DNA of 59,769 nucleotides from Thermaerobacter marianensis (GCA_020724425.1 DYGY01000011.1:1-59769); one strand, 5' to 3'. Shown: positions 18,351 through 27,516, numbered from the stretch's first letter. A program made the numbers and translations. Notes: generated from the letters alone by a model not told the origin.

Positions 18351-19049
18351 ATGACAAACTATCTTTACAAAAGCAAACAGACCTGCCCTCTTTGCAAAAA
18401 GACATATGAAAGTATTAAAGTGCGAAACTCAAAACTAATTATCTTATCTAGGTACAGCGATTTCTACACCCAATATAAAGAGATAGATCCCCTCAGATAT
18501 ACCATTATAGTCTGCCCATATTGTGGGTATGCGGGACCAGACTATGCTTATGAAATACAAAAGAAAGAAGATCGTCTAGCTATTTATGAACAGTTAAAGG
18601 ATCGACAATTAACTATTAACTTCAATAAAGAGAGAGATCTTAATCTTGCACTTAGTACATATAAGTTGGCTATCTATGTCCAAGGATTTCGTAAAGAAGC
18701 ATCTGGTATTCTTGGTGGCCTATACTTAAGAGCTGGGTGGCTTCATCGCTTTGAGCAGGATCCCATAAATGACCCATATTCACCTGGTCCAGACGAAGAA
18801 TTACCATACTTAAAGCAAGCACTAACCCACTACCTTAAAGCCTATGAATTGGAAGTTCGACCACCAGGAAATATGAATAAGCCAACATTTGAATATCTCA
18901 TTGGTGAACTCTATCGCCGTACACAAAACCCCGCTGAAGCAATTACCTGGTATAACAAAGTAGTGTCTGATCCCCGTAACAAGGCCTATCCAGCAATTCC
19001 GAAAATGGCTAGAGAAGCCTGGCATGTTTGTTCTAACTCGAACACCTAA
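18351..19049 (+). CDS. DUF2225 family protein
   Basis: Protein of about 232 residues with an N-terminal zinc-ribbon-like part (CPLCKKTYE near residue 12 and CPYCGYAGPD near 60) framing the RNSKLIILSRYSDFYTQYK segment typical of DUF2225. A helical C-terminal half with a TPR-like stretch follows (ALTHYLKAYELE and AITWYNKVVSD). ATG 18351 is chosen for the GAGGTG site upstream and because the extra 24 residues of the longer frame do not look conserved. The function of the family is unknown. No linked pathway is visible. Confidence 0.75.
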   Translation: MTNYLYKSKQTCPLCKKTYESIKVRNSKLIILSRYSDFYTQYKEIDPLRYTIIVCPYCGYAGPDYAYEIQKKEDRLAIYEQLKDRQLTINFNKERDLNLALSTYKLAIYVQGFRKEASGILGGLYLRAGWLHRFEQDPINDPYSPGPDEELPYLKQALTHYLKAYELEVRPPGNMNKPTFEYLIGELYRRTQNPAEAITWYNKVVSDPRNKAYPAIPKMAREAWHVCSNSNT

Positions 19050-19082
19050 ATGTATAAACTTTATACACTTGTAACATACTAG

Positions 19083-19115
19083 AGTCGGGCAGAAATCCCC
19101 GGCTTTTCTCTTTTT
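19083..19115 (+). terminator. Terminator after the DUF2225 gene
   Basis: AGTCGGG (19083-19089) pairs with CCCGGCT (19098-19104) with one G-U pair, followed by TTTCTCTTTTTC. Confidence 0.75.
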
Positions 19116-19179
19116 CATTTATATCAGCCGCTTTATTCACATACAATATAGCAAACACTAATACAAAAGGGTGTTAAAT

Positions 19180-19782
19180 ATGGTTGGGAAGATAAAACCA
19201 CGCAAAGTCATTATGCCATCAGACCTGACAGGTAACAAGAAAAGAACTCGCAGGTCAGGTCCGGTGTTCACATACACTGTCGACCTATTACCCACAGAGT
19301 CATATCAAAGACTCTTTGCCGATTCGTATCAATATATAAAGGAGGAAAGAATTATGGAGGAACTTAACACTTTAACCAAGCAAGACGAAGGTTTAGATCT
19401 TCAACAACTTAATAACGAAAAACAACGAGAGGTTCTTCTCCAGATGGTTAAAGAAGGCAAGAGCGATGAGGAAATGGGTGAACTCTTTGGACTAACTCAA
19501 TGGCAGGTAAGAAACCTTCGCTACAAGGCAGGAATCAAAAAAGACAGAGGTGGCAATATTCATCTAATCTCTCAATCGCAGAGAACAACCACTCCCGAAT
19601 GGTCACCAAATATACAAAGAACTGAACCTGAAACATTAGGACTAACACTATCCATTAGAGGAGTTCATACCGGGGAGGAATCAGTTCGTCGATTAAGCGC
19701 CCTAGCAGCATTAGTCGGAGCTAACATCCCTGATAAAAAATACTCATTGTCTGTACAACTTACAGAAATCCTCGAAGATTAG
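19180..19782 (+). CDS. Unrecognised protein with a helix-turn-helix-like middle
   Basis: I do not recognise this 200-residue family. The first 58 residues are basic (KIKPRKVIMPSD, KKRTRRSG) and then hydrophobic-polar. The middle, EEMGELFGLTQWQVRNLRYK, reads like a helix-turn-helix of the sigma-factor or homing type. The C-terminal 50 residues (LGLTLSIRGVHTGEE to QLTEILED) look like a small folded domain. ATG 19180 has AAAGGG eight bases upstream. A much stronger site, AAAGGAGG at 19338-19345, sits eight bases before an in-frame ATG at 19354, so a 142-residue form may also be made. A large hairpin follows. It is probably a DNA-binding protein; the target is unknown. Confidence 0.6.
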   Translation: MVGKIKPRKVIMPSDLTGNKKRTRRSGPVFTYTVDLLPTESYQRLFADSYQYIKEERIMEELNTLTKQDEGLDLQQLNNEKQREVLLQMVKEGKSDEEMGELFGLTQWQVRNLRYKAGIKKDRGGNIHLISQSQRTTTPEWSPNIQRTEPETLGLTLSIRGVHTGEESVRRLSALAALVGANIPDKKYSLSVQLTEILED

Positions 19783-19785
19783 ACC

Positions 19786-19827
19786 GTAGAAAACCGTAGG
19801 CCTTAAAAAAGGACTACGGTTTTCTAC
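19786..19827. terminator. Large hairpin between convergent genes
   Basis: A perfect 14-base stem (19786-19799 with 19814-19827) and an inner CCTT/AAGG pairing. It has AAAA/TTTT blocks inside the stem but no long T-run after it. Placed between two convergent genes, it probably ends transcription from both sides. Confidence 0.65.
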
Positions 19828-19859
19828 CTCAATGGGTTGCTTTTCCCCATAACCCTAAC

Positions 19860-20243
19860 TCAAAACTCACAAGACACATAATCCTTAAACACAAACCCTG
19901 AAGCACCGGAAGATAGTTGTACACTCGCCCAGTTACCATTAAACTCCTTAATTATAAGGGGGGTTCCCTTATTAATCTCATCAAGTACTTCTGCAGTCCC
20001 TTTTGGCTGTGATCTCACCCGGACTTCATTATGTGTAATAGTTCCAAAACAGTGAAACTTATCAGGCAACTCCCCTTCAAAGAGATCCAAACAGGCCAAT
20101 TGAAAACGTTGATAGTTTACAAGTTGCTGAGCTAACTGGCGTTCGACTTGCGAATTAGCCCGACCATTAAGCTCCTCATAAAGCTCAATAACTGAACCTT
20201 CATGTTCCCGAATGCTCTGAGCTAGTTCTTTTAGGGTACTCAC
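19860..20243 (-). CDS. Small protein with a helical N-terminus and one SH3b domain
   Basis: 127 residues. The first 58 form charged helices (LKELAQSIREHEGSVIELYEEL, partly coiled coil). About 65-127 is one bacterial SH3 domain (EVRVRSQPKGTAEVLDEI, then WASVQL and GFVFKDYV). There is no signal peptide or membrane segment, which is odd because SH3b domains normally act on cell wall outside the cell. The GTG start is supported by GGAGGGG five bases upstream. It stands alone between convergent and tandem neighbours. Function unknown; a cytosolic or mother-cell role in spore formation is possible but unproven. Confidence 0.65.
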   Translation of the reverse strand: MSTLKELAQSIREHEGSVIELYEELNGRANSQVERQLAQQLVNYQRFQLACLDLFEGELPDKFHCFGTITHNEVRVRSQPKGTAEVLDEINKGTPLIIKEFNGNWASVQLSSGASGFVFKDYVSCEF

Positions 20244-20298
20244 ACAATCCCCTCCTTCATTAGATGCTCATAACATCCATATGAAAGAATATACAATT

Positions 20299-21723
20299 TC
20301 ATTCACCTGAAATTGCCTTCTTCAGCATTGCTGCTTCAGCAAAATTTGGTCGGATTTGCAAAGCCCAATCAACATGGACTAAAGCACTTCGGGTCTCTCC
20401 TAGCTGATAATATGTGAGAGCAAGATTATAATGGGCTTCAGCCTGGTCCGGTTCTAATTCAACAACCTTTTCAAAATGAACAATAGCTGCGTGTAAATCT
20501 CCCTTTTCATAAGCAATTACACCTTCAGAGAAATGATACTCCCAATCCTGTTGTACCAAATAGCTGTTTAGCAAAGCCATTCCAAGCATAAGGATTAGAA
20601 GAACTGTACCCAAAAGAATACTCCTTTTTACGATGACCCTGCCTGGAACCGCTAGGATTAAAGCAACCAGGGCACCACCAATCATACCACCAATATGAGC
20701 ATAATTGTTAATGCCCACATTAACAAAGCCATAGAAAATATTAAGGCCGGCAATAAGTACAATTGGAGTCCAAAATTCCTTTCTCCGAGTCGGAGGTAGA
20801 TTATATCCATAGGCCCCAAGTGCCCCCAAAAGACCAAAAATAGCTCCCGAAGCACCTGCACTAATCAATTCTCCTGTGACCAGATATAAGCCCGCTAAAC
20901 CCCCGATAATACCGGCCGAAAAATAAATGATTGTAAAGCGCCAATGACCATAAATCATCTCAGTTATTGGTCCTAATCTATAAAGTGAGAACAGGTTAAC
21001 AGCTAGATGAAAAAAACCAATATGCAAAAACATCGAGCTAACCAAACGCCAATATTCCCCGGCCCTGATTAAAGAATTAACCTGAGCACCACTATAGACT
21101 AGCACTCTTGTATTGGTGGAACCACCCATTAACTCCAAATAGATCCAGGCTAGACCAATTAATACCATAAGAGTGTAAGTAACCCAGGGGGTCTCTACCC
21201 TTTTGGGCAAGCGTTTCTGACTATAGTTAACCCAGTCACTTTCGGTCTCTTGAATCTCTCTTCCTTCAAGAGCTCCAGTTAAAGCACTAAGGATCTCCTT
21301 AGGCACGATAGGCTGACCCTTAGGTACGGTAATTGTACCAGATAGTTCAACTACCAAAGTTGCTAAGCTGCTACCAGCAAAAAAGCTATTCCTCTTTAAG
21401 CTTAAAATATACTTTCTTTGCTCCTCAGATATTTCTCTAGAATACACAAAACAAACTACCAAAGAATTGCCTCTAGCTAGTTCCTTTTGCCCAGTTGTGT
21501 TCTCAATAGCAACCTCTATGGCTCTCCTTATCTCATCATTGTTGAATCCATCAGCAAGCACACCTGCCACATAAACCTCTTTGTTTCCTTGATTTTTTCG
21601 TAAAAAGATTTTAAGTAATTCTGTAGATTGTACATCTAGAGCACTTTCCTGAGGATAAAAATCTGCTTCATAAATAAGAAAACGTCTAAAGTCAAGCAAA
21701 TAGTCTTTTGACAACAATACCAC
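20299..21723 (-). CDS. Rhomboid intramembrane serine protease with TPR tail
   Basis: Cuts transmembrane helices within the bilayer. The N-terminal soluble domain (about 1-175) resembles that of Bacillus GluP/YqgP. The rhomboid core of about six helices (180-375) has catalytic S292 in GASGAIFG and H343 in HIGGMIGG, plus the HLAVNLFSLY motif. The C-terminus (about 395-470) carries two TPR units (AIVHFEKVVELEPDQAEAH and ALVHVDWALQIRPNFAEA). The first codon is GTG; TTG codons just after it have better spaced ribosome sites, so the start is uncertain by a few residues. It follows the AOR gene by three bases. The substrate is unknown. Confidence 0.88.
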   Translation of the reverse strand: MVLLSKDYLLDFRRFLIYEADFYPQESALDVQSTELLKIFLRKNQGNKEVYVAGVLADGFNNDEIRRAIEVAIENTTGQKELARGNSLVVCFVYSREISEEQRKYILSLKRNSFFAGSSLATLVVELSGTITVPKGQPIVPKEILSALTGALEGREIQETESDWVNYSQKRLPKRVETPWVTYTLMVLIGLAWIYLELMGGSTNTRVLVYSGAQVNSLIRAGEYWRLVSSMFLHIGFFHLAVNLFSLYRLGPITEMIYGHWRFTIIYFSAGIIGGLAGLYLVTGELISAGASGAIFGLLGALGAYGYNLPPTRRKEFWTPIVLIAGLNIFYGFVNVGINNYAHIGGMIGGALVALILAVPGRVIVKRSILLGTVLLILMLGMALLNSYLVQQDWEYHFSEGVIAYEKGDLHAAIVHFEKVVELEPDQAEAHYNLALTYYQLGETRSALVHVDWALQIRPNFAEAAMLKKAISGE

Positions 21724-21726
21724 CCC

Positions 21727-23418
21727 TCACTCAGACCAGAAATCAGCCAATTCTTCCTTATCAAAATCCCAAACAACATTATGTGGTGGTAGTGGTTCTT
21801 TAGAAAAGAACTCAGGTAGATCATTTTCTATGAGCCCAGCCTCATCATTAAAGCGAACTTCTTTTACTAAAGACCTATATGCCATCTCCTTAAGTTCTTC
21901 CCAAGACCACTCCCTACCCTGATAACTAGAAAGCATCTCCGTCAGCAAATCCTTATCTTTAAACAATATGCCTTGCACAAAAGCACAGGCACCTAGGGAA
22001 TCATTTATCATATTATACACCTGGAGTTTCTTAGATAGCTCAATCTTACCCTCTTTACTCAAATGATCGATGTTATGCCCTATGGTGTTACCTGCAGTAT
22101 GATCAGCACCCATCGGTGAAGTAGCATAGGTAACCCCATTCCCTTTTATTGCTCTTGGATCATAAGCAGGTATTGCTTGTTTCTTCACTGCCGGTATTCT
22201 CTCAATACCATAATGCTTAGCAGTATAATAGGCTCCTTGACCTAATACCTTGCCAAGTTCACTACCCTTACCGATCTCATGAACCAAATCTATAGCTTTC
22301 TTCCCATCACCAAAAGAGAGTAAGCCTGCTTCCACCGTGATGCCTAAAGTGACACCAACCTCAATAGTATCTAGTCCATACTCGTTACACAATCTTGTAA
22401 TCTCAGCAATCTCATCAAAATCACCTATACCTAGATTTGAACCAACCATTGCATTGGTCTCATATTCTATCGGGGAAACAAGAAAACTGCCATCTTCTTT
22501 AGGATAGCGATTAGAGCAGCGAACAACACAACCAGGCATACAAGCATGGGTAGGTGTTCCTTCTCCTCCTCTTGAGACAATAATGTCATAAAGACGATAA
22601 CCACCTATATTTTCAGCCTTTTCAAACTGACCCTCTCTAAAATTCCTTGTAGGCAAACCACCGACCTCATTAACTAACTCAAGGGTAACAGCTGTACCAT
22701 ATTTGGGTCGTCTTTCTGCTGTCCCCGGGTCAGAAAGCAGGTTATTATGATATTTCTTAACCGCTTTCTTATATGTTTCTTGATCACTAACCTCCCAGAA
22801 TCTCAATCTATCAAAGATGAAGACTATGGCTTTTAGTCCCTTGCTACCCATGACTGCTCCTAGACCACCTCTGGCACTATACCTTGTAGCTCTACCGTCA
22901 GTATCAGTATGAGCTATACCCGCAGCTGGCATTTTCCTCTCCCCTGCAGAACCAATAACAGCTGCTGAAATATGCTTTCCATATTTCTTCCTCAGCGCAG
23001 ACATGGTGTCAGAGACATTTAACAGCTTCAATTCTGGCATAGGCACTAGTTTGCTCCCGGAAAGCCCAATCTCTAGTACATAAGTATCCTCGGCCATCCC
23101 TTCAACCAGTATGGCTCTTAACCCTGCTTGGTTAAGCCTAAATGCTGTATCTCCCCCAGCATTAGCCTCCTTTATGCCACCTGTCAGAGGACTCTTTGCC
23201 CCCACAGAAATCCTACTAAGACTAGAACCTATAGTACCAGACAGAAGACCGGTTGCAAAAACCAAAGTATTTAACGGCCCTAAAGCATCAATTAGAGGAT
23301 CCACTCGATCCGCTACCAGTGTAGAACTAAGAGAACGACCGCCAAGTTTTTCATACTTCTTTGGAAGCATCATCCTTTTTGCGGTCTTATCTGTCATATT
23401 AACAAGCAGAAAATCCAT
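21727..23418 (-). CDS. Aldehyde:ferredoxin oxidoreductase family tungstoenzyme
   Basis: Tungsten or molybdenum bis-pterin enzyme that oxidises aldehydes to acids (or the reverse) with ferredoxin. The 563 residues are somewhat shorter than the usual 600-630. The N-terminal pterin domain has GGRSLSS and SARGGLGAVMGSKGLKA. The 4Fe-4S ligands are C293, C297 and C301 (CMPGCVVRC, a C-x3-C-x3-C form seen in one AOR subgroup), and the late cysteine is in DSLGACAF. ATG 23418, preceded by GGGG with seven-base spacing, is preferred over TTG 23421. It lies between a sugar kinase and a rhomboid gene; no MoaD or ferredoxin gene is adjacent. Confidence 0.88.
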   Translation of the reverse strand: MDFLLVNMTDKTAKRMMLPKKYEKLGGRSLSSTLVADRVDPLIDALGPLNTLVFATGLLSGTIGSSLSRISVGAKSPLTGGIKEANAGGDTAFRLNQAGLRAILVEGMAEDTYVLEIGLSGSKLVPMPELKLLNVSDTMSALRKKYGKHISAAVIGSAGERKMPAAGIAHTDTDGRATRYSARGGLGAVMGSKGLKAIVFIFDRLRFWEVSDQETYKKAVKKYHNNLLSDPGTAERRPKYGTAVTLELVNEVGGLPTRNFREGQFEKAENIGGYRLYDIIVSRGGEGTPTHACMPGCVVRCSNRYPKEDGSFLVSPIEYETNAMVGSNLGIGDFDEIAEITRLCNEYGLDTIEVGVTLGITVEAGLLSFGDGKKAIDLVHEIGKGSELGKVLGQGAYYTAKHYGIERIPAVKKQAIPAYDPRAIKGNGVTYATSPMGADHTAGNTIGHNIDHLSKEGKIELSKKLQVYNMINDSLGACAFVQGILFKDKDLLTEMLSSYQGREWSWEELKEMAYRSLVKEVRFNDEAGLIENDLPEFFSKEPLPPHNVVWDFDKEELADFWSE

Positions 23419-23430
23419 CAAATCACCCCT

Positions 23431-24387
23431 TCACATCCTCATGGCTATGGCAGCAGCACCAATAACCCCAGCATCATTACCTAAAGCTGCCTGCACAACA
23501 GGAGTACCTTTAACACCCACTAAAGCATGCTTGGCAATAGATTCCCGAATCGGTTGTAACAAAACCTCACCAGCTCTAGAAATACTCCCACCAATCACCA
23601 CAATCTCAGGATTGATGAGGTTTAACAAACTACTCAAACCAATTCCAATATATTCCCCAGTTTCCTTAGCAACTTCAAGAGCCACCTCATCACCCATTCT
23701 AGCAGCATCAAAGATCATCTTCACCGATAGCCTACCTGCTCCTTCTTTCCTCCATTTATGCAACAAAGAACCATTGGTCTCAAGTAGGTACTTCTCCGCC
23801 CTTGTAGCAATGGCAGGGCCAGCTCCAAATGTTTCAAAACAACCCTTTTGACCACAGGCACATAAAGGCCCTTCCGGATCAATCACGATATGGCCGACTT
23901 CTCCTGCAAAACCGGTAAAGCCACGATACAACTCTCCGTTAAGAAACAAGCCACCACCAATACCTGTACCCAGTGTAATCATCAAAATATGCTTTTTCCC
24001 TTTACCTGCACCTGTAAAAGCCTCTCCCGCTACTGCCGCATTGGCATCATTATCTATAACTACCGGTCTGCCTAAGAGTTCTCTTAGCTTACTGGCTACC
24101 GGTTCATTTCTCCAGCCAAGATTAGGAGCTAAAGTAACTATCCCTTTTTCGGTATCAATGCCTCCTGGAAAACCAGCACCAATACCCTTGACATCTTCTA
24201 GTGAATATCCTGCTGTACGCAATGTATCCTTAACAGCAGTTGCCATCAAGTCAAGTGTTTCATCCACTATTGCCGGTCTTGGTGTTTTAACCTGTGTCCT
24301 TGCTAGCAACCGCCCTACCGAATCCACTAACCCAGCTGCCATATGAGAACCACCCACATCAATTCCAATCCACAATTCCTTTCCCAC
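23431..24387 (-). CDS. ROK family sugar kinase, probably glucokinase
   Basis: Phosphorylates glucose or a related hexose with ATP. The N-terminal phosphate loop GIDVGGSHMAAGLVD, the GTGIGGGLFLNGELYRG segment, and the ROK zinc site CACGQKGCFE after GEVGHIVID are all complete. GTG at 24387 is chosen, since GGAGG stands eight bases upstream; the longer TTG frame has no such site. It overlaps the end of the MFS gene by 29 bases, so carrier and kinase are probably coupled. Glucokinase is the likeliest of the ROK activities, but N-acetylmannosamine or other kinases are possible. Confidence 0.87.
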   Translation of the reverse strand: MGKELWIGIDVGGSHMAAGLVDSVGRLLARTQVKTPRPAIVDETLDLMATAVKDTLRTAGYSLEDVKGIGAGFPGGIDTEKGIVTLAPNLGWRNEPVASKLRELLGRPVVIDNDANAAVAGEAFTGAGKGKKHILMITLGTGIGGGLFLNGELYRGFTGFAGEVGHIVIDPEGPLCACGQKGCFETFGAGPAIATRAEKYLLETNGSLLHKWRKEGAGRLSVKMIFDAARMGDEVALEVAKETGEYIGIGLSSLLNLINPEIVVIGGSISRAGEVLLQPIRESIAKHALVGVKGTPVVQAALGNDAGVIGAAAIAMRM

Positions 24388-25570
24388 CAACAATTCCTCC
24401 CACAAAATATCTGTACATCCTTTTGCTAACTAAAGCTAAAGCAATGAAAAATACTCCTGATATAAGGATTGTCATACCTAGGTCCAAATACTCTGCTACA
24501 AACCCGAAAAACAAAGGAGTTATCAGCAGAGAAAAGCTCCAAAAAGTACCCTGAATTGCCATCAAAGTAGAAAGGTTCTTTTCGGTACCGTAATCTGTTG
24601 CTAATTGCATCGGTAAAGTCTGCAAAACTGCAGCACTAATACCCAAGACTAGCATGGCCAGAAAAATAACCTGAAACTCACCTGCCATAGACACCACAAC
24701 CAACCCGAGCCCTGTCAAAAGAAGTGTCCCTTGCAAGGACAAAGCTCTTCTTGACTGGCGTAGAAATGGTTCGACTGCCAGACTAGACAAGGCCACAGCC
24801 AGACCTCTAGTAGAAGTTAGAATCCCACTAACATCCTCAGAAAATCCGATACTAGTAAAGTGTATTGGAAAAAAGTACAGGATAATCCCAAAAGAAGACC
24901 CTGCCGCAAAGGCACTAATTCCAGCCAAGTAGATTGGCCTTACTTGCAACGCCTCTTTTAGACCTCTTATGACCTCACTTTTAGAAACACTCTTACTAAT
25001 TCTGTTTTGATCCTGTTTTGAAACCCTAGGCAAACACAGATTAAGAATATAGCCAATTCCACTTAAAATAAATAAGACCAAAAAGGCACCACTGTAACCA
25101 TACTGGACTATAACAAAGCCAGCCACTACCAACCCCACTAAACCTCCAGAACTGGCCGAGGCATTGAAAATTCCATGTCTGTTCCTGACCATACCATTCC
25201 CTGCATGAGCAACATAACTCTGAGCAGCTGGCCAGAAAACTGCCCTTGAAAAGCCTCCAACAAACTGAGCCCAGAAAAGATAAAGGAAAGGCTCAAGAGT
25301 GAAGGTGCTGGCATAATACAAAAGAGAACTGCTCAATAACCCGGTAAAAGTACTGAACAACAAAACCCTTCGTTCTCCCCAACGGGAGGCTATAAGGCCA
25401 CCGGGTATTCGAAGCAAAACCAGGAACACACCTGGTAAAGCAACTAATAGACCAATTTGACCAGGAGAAGCCGAATGCCAATAGGCATACAAAGGTACCA
25501 AGAATACTGTCATACTCAAAGTAACATTAAACCAGAAAGTCAAGAGATTGCCTAGGATAAATGGATACAT
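24359..25570 (-). CDS. MFS transporter
   Basis: Membrane carrier of 403 residues with about twelve helices. It has the family loop between helices 2 and 3 (GGLIASRWGERRVLLFST) and its echo in the second half. Gene order MFS-ROK kinase-AOR-rhomboid on one transcript suggests uptake or efflux of a sugar or small metabolite, but drug-efflux-like relatives share the same motifs. The ATG has GGAAGG upstream. It is divergent from an XRE regulator, which may control the operon. Confidence 0.82.
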   Translation of the reverse strand: MYPFILGNLLTFWFNVTLSMTVFLVPLYAYWHSASPGQIGLLVALPGVFLVLLRIPGGLIASRWGERRVLLFSTFTGLLSSSLLYYASTFTLEPFLYLFWAQFVGGFSRAVFWPAAQSYVAHAGNGMVRNRHGIFNASASSGGLVGLVVAGFVIVQYGYSGAFLVLFILSGIGYILNLCLPRVSKQDQNRISKSVSKSEVIRGLKEALQVRPIYLAGISAFAAGSSFGIILYFFPIHFTSIGFSEDVSGILTSTRGLAVALSSLAVEPFLRQSRRALSLQGTLLLTGLGLVVVSMAGEFQVIFLAMLVLGISAAVLQTLPMQLATDYGTEKNLSTLMAIQGTFWSFSLLITPLFFGFVAEYLDLGMTILISGVFFIALALVSKRMYRYFVGGIVGGKGIVDWN

Positions 25571-25736
25571 ACACCTTCCTACCTTCCCCCCTCTACTTCT
25601 TCATAGTAAATAGCGATTCCTGTCTGTTGCTCATCCGGCTATTTTCCGGTATTTAAGTAGTCTTATTGGCTATAGGAAGTATAACTGGCAATAGTGAATT
25701 GTTAAAGAAACATTGTCTTGTCAGGAGCAAACAACC

Positions 25737-26102
25737 ATGATTAGAAAAAAAGAACCCGATATGGACTTGGGACACAGACTACGTCAACTACGCGAAAAAA
25801 GTAACATGAGTATTTACGATGTGGAAAGAGCCATCGGTGTACACTTCTCTACTGTTTCTAAATATGAACTAAATAAGAGACAGCCCTCTTTAGAAGTCCT
25901 AAAGGAACTTGCCGGACTTTATCAGGTGTCTCTATCGGAGCTAATAGGTGAAGAGCCAAAAGAACAAGAGCTTTCCCAGGAACTGATATCCACCCTTACC
26001 AGACGGGAGGATCTCCGAAAACTTCTAGTCCTTGCTGCTGATGGCGATCGGGAAACTATAGAACTTATCTCTAAACTTCTAGAAAAGATAGTACACAAAT
26101 GA
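25737..26102 (+). CDS. XRE family transcriptional regulator
   Basis: DNA-binding protein of 121 residues. A Cro/C1-type HTH (about 10-65: LGHRLRQLREKSNMSIYDVE, VHFSTVSKYELNKRQPS) is followed by a charged helical tail (LISTLTRREDLRKLLV) like that of SinR- or phage-type regulators. ATG 25737 is supported by AGGAG nine bases upstream; an extra upstream TTG frame is not used. It is divergent from the MFS operon, with about 170 bases between the genes. Target genes are unknown, with autoregulation and the MFS operon as first guesses. Confidence 0.82.
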   Translation: MIRKKEPDMDLGHRLRQLREKSNMSIYDVERAIGVHFSTVSKYELNKRQPSLEVLKELAGLYQVSLSELIGEEPKEQELSQELISTLTRREDLRKLLVLAADGDRETIELISKLLEKIVHK

Positions 26103-26105
26103 CTA

Positions 26106-26137
26106 AAGGCGTTAACCACTTTTGTGATTAACGCCTT
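26106..26137. terminator. Terminator between the XRE gene and its convergent neighbour
   Basis: AAGGCGTTAA (26106-26115) pairs perfectly with TTAACGCCTT (26128-26137), with an inner CAC/GTG pairing. It lies in the 39 bases between the two stops and can serve both genes. Confidence 0.7.
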
Positions 26138-26141
26138 CATC

Positions 26142-26480
26142 TTAGACAACCAGTTTAGGTTTCTTCCTGCTATATTCACCTGCAATCACTACGTCTCTTG
26201 AGATATCCGGTAGATGTAGAGGACTGATACTCTCACTAGCTTCACTCAAACTCTCAAACAAGTTATAAGCCATTTCTTTCTCTTTAATACTTACACTAAC
26301 ATTGAAATCTTCTCTAACAATGTGTACCCCATCCCAGTCTTGAAAGTGAGCCTTTATGTAGTAAAATGATGAACCTGTTGTTGACTCTTCTTTAAACAGT
26401 CCGTAATGATACCTTTTACATCCCCCTTTCCCCTGTTCGACTCTTTCGACCTGGCTGACAAGTTTTGTACTCAACAACAT
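26142..26480 (-). CDS. Hypothetical protein, DUF6514-like
   Basis: 112 residues without signal peptide or membrane helix. YHYGLFKEES and the end segment SISPLHLPDISRDVV resemble a small clostridial family (DUF6514) in which a beta-rich half is followed by an SPxHLxDV motif. I make this link from memory of the motif only. The last eight residues are basic. The ATG has GGGGGAA upstream. It stands alone. Function unknown. Confidence 0.6.
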   Translation of the reverse strand: MLLSTKLVSQVERVEQGKGGCKRYHYGLFKEESTTGSSFYYIKAHFQDWDGVHIVREDFNVSVSIKEKEMAYNLFESLSEASESISPLHLPDISRDVVIAGEYSRKKPKLVV

Positions 26481-26606
26481 GATTATTCCCCCCTTAATTT
26501 ACTACCCAAGCCTCCTTTTCCCAACTTGTACATATTTTAACCTAGAAGCAATATGCTCTGCTGTAAAGAATTAGCTATTTTCCACTGCTTTCCATTGACT
26601 TTTTGG

Positions 26607-27503
26607 CTATATGATGAAATACAGAAGCAGACTAACGGTTATTAGACTCAAAATAGTCGTGACAAAAACGTTTGAAGATACTAAATCTGCCTCCCTGTTA
26701 AACTCCACGGCCAACAATGATGCAATTACAGCGGTTGGCATGGCGCTTTCAATAATTAGAACCTTCCCAGTTAATTCATCAATTCCTAGTAGGTATACCA
26801 ATAACATGGCAATGAGGGGAGAAACAATCAATCTTAAAAGTACCGTCAAAGTAATCTCTTTACCAACCTTGCTCACTCTGGTATAAGCCAACTGCATCCC
26901 TAGTAGCAAAAGAACCACCGGTATGGAAGCTTCACCTAACAGAGAAATAGCCCTTAAAGGACCCTCCGGGACACTAACAGGTAACATCCTTAAGGCAAGA
27001 GCGGCAATAGCAGCATAAAAGGTTGGCATTCTGGTAATGGCTTTAATTGCCCTATTTCCATTACTATATCCTCCAGCAGCAAAATACACCCCAAGAGAAT
27101 ACATCAAAAAAGTCTGAATAATAACAAAGATAACTGCTCTAGCAAACCCAGCCTCACCCAAAGCAAAAAGCACCACAGGCAAACCATAATTAGCTCCATT
27201 CATGAAAACCGTACTTAGTTGAATAGCAGATCTCTTAGATGAGCTAAGCCCTGCAAATTTTCCGAGCACTCCTGCTAGAACTGCTAAACTTGCTGCTAAC
27301 AAAAGGGAAAAAACAAGAATATCCCAGACATCCTTAACACTTATGCTAGTTTTTAATAAAGACGAAAAGACCAAAGCAGGTGTCAAGATATATAAACTAA
27401 CATGAGCGATAGGTTTCAAATCCACTTTCGCTATCCTGGCATAAACAAATCCAAGAGAAATTGTAACTACAACCGGTAGAAGAACCTGCCAGATAATCTC
27501 CAT
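26607..27503 (-). CDS. AEC family transporter (auxin efflux carrier-like)
   Basis: Membrane carrier of 298 residues with about ten helices in two five-helix halves. Bacterial members often move malate, malonate or other organic acids. Conserved features include LYILTPALVFSSL in the first half, NGANYGLPVVLFALGE after helix four, and SAMPTAVIASLLAVEFN near the end. ATG 27503 is chosen for GGAGGG seven bases upstream; the longer frame adds 11 unlikely residues. It is a single gene after the Etf operon terminator. Confidence 0.83.
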   Translation of the reverse strand: MEIIWQVLLPVVVTISLGFVYARIAKVDLKPIAHVSLYILTPALVFSSLLKTSISVKDVWDILVFSLLLAASLAVLAGVLGKFAGLSSSKRSAIQLSTVFMNGANYGLPVVLFALGEAGFARAVIFVIIQTFLMYSLGVYFAAGGYSNGNRAIKAITRMPTFYAAIAALALRMLPVSVPEGPLRAISLLGEASIPVVLLLLGMQLAYTRVSKVGKEITLTVLLRLIVSPLIAMLLVYLLGIDELTGKVLIIESAMPTAVIASLLAVEFNREADLVSSNVFVTTILSLITVSLLLYFII

Positions 27504-27516
27504 ACTATCCCTCCAT

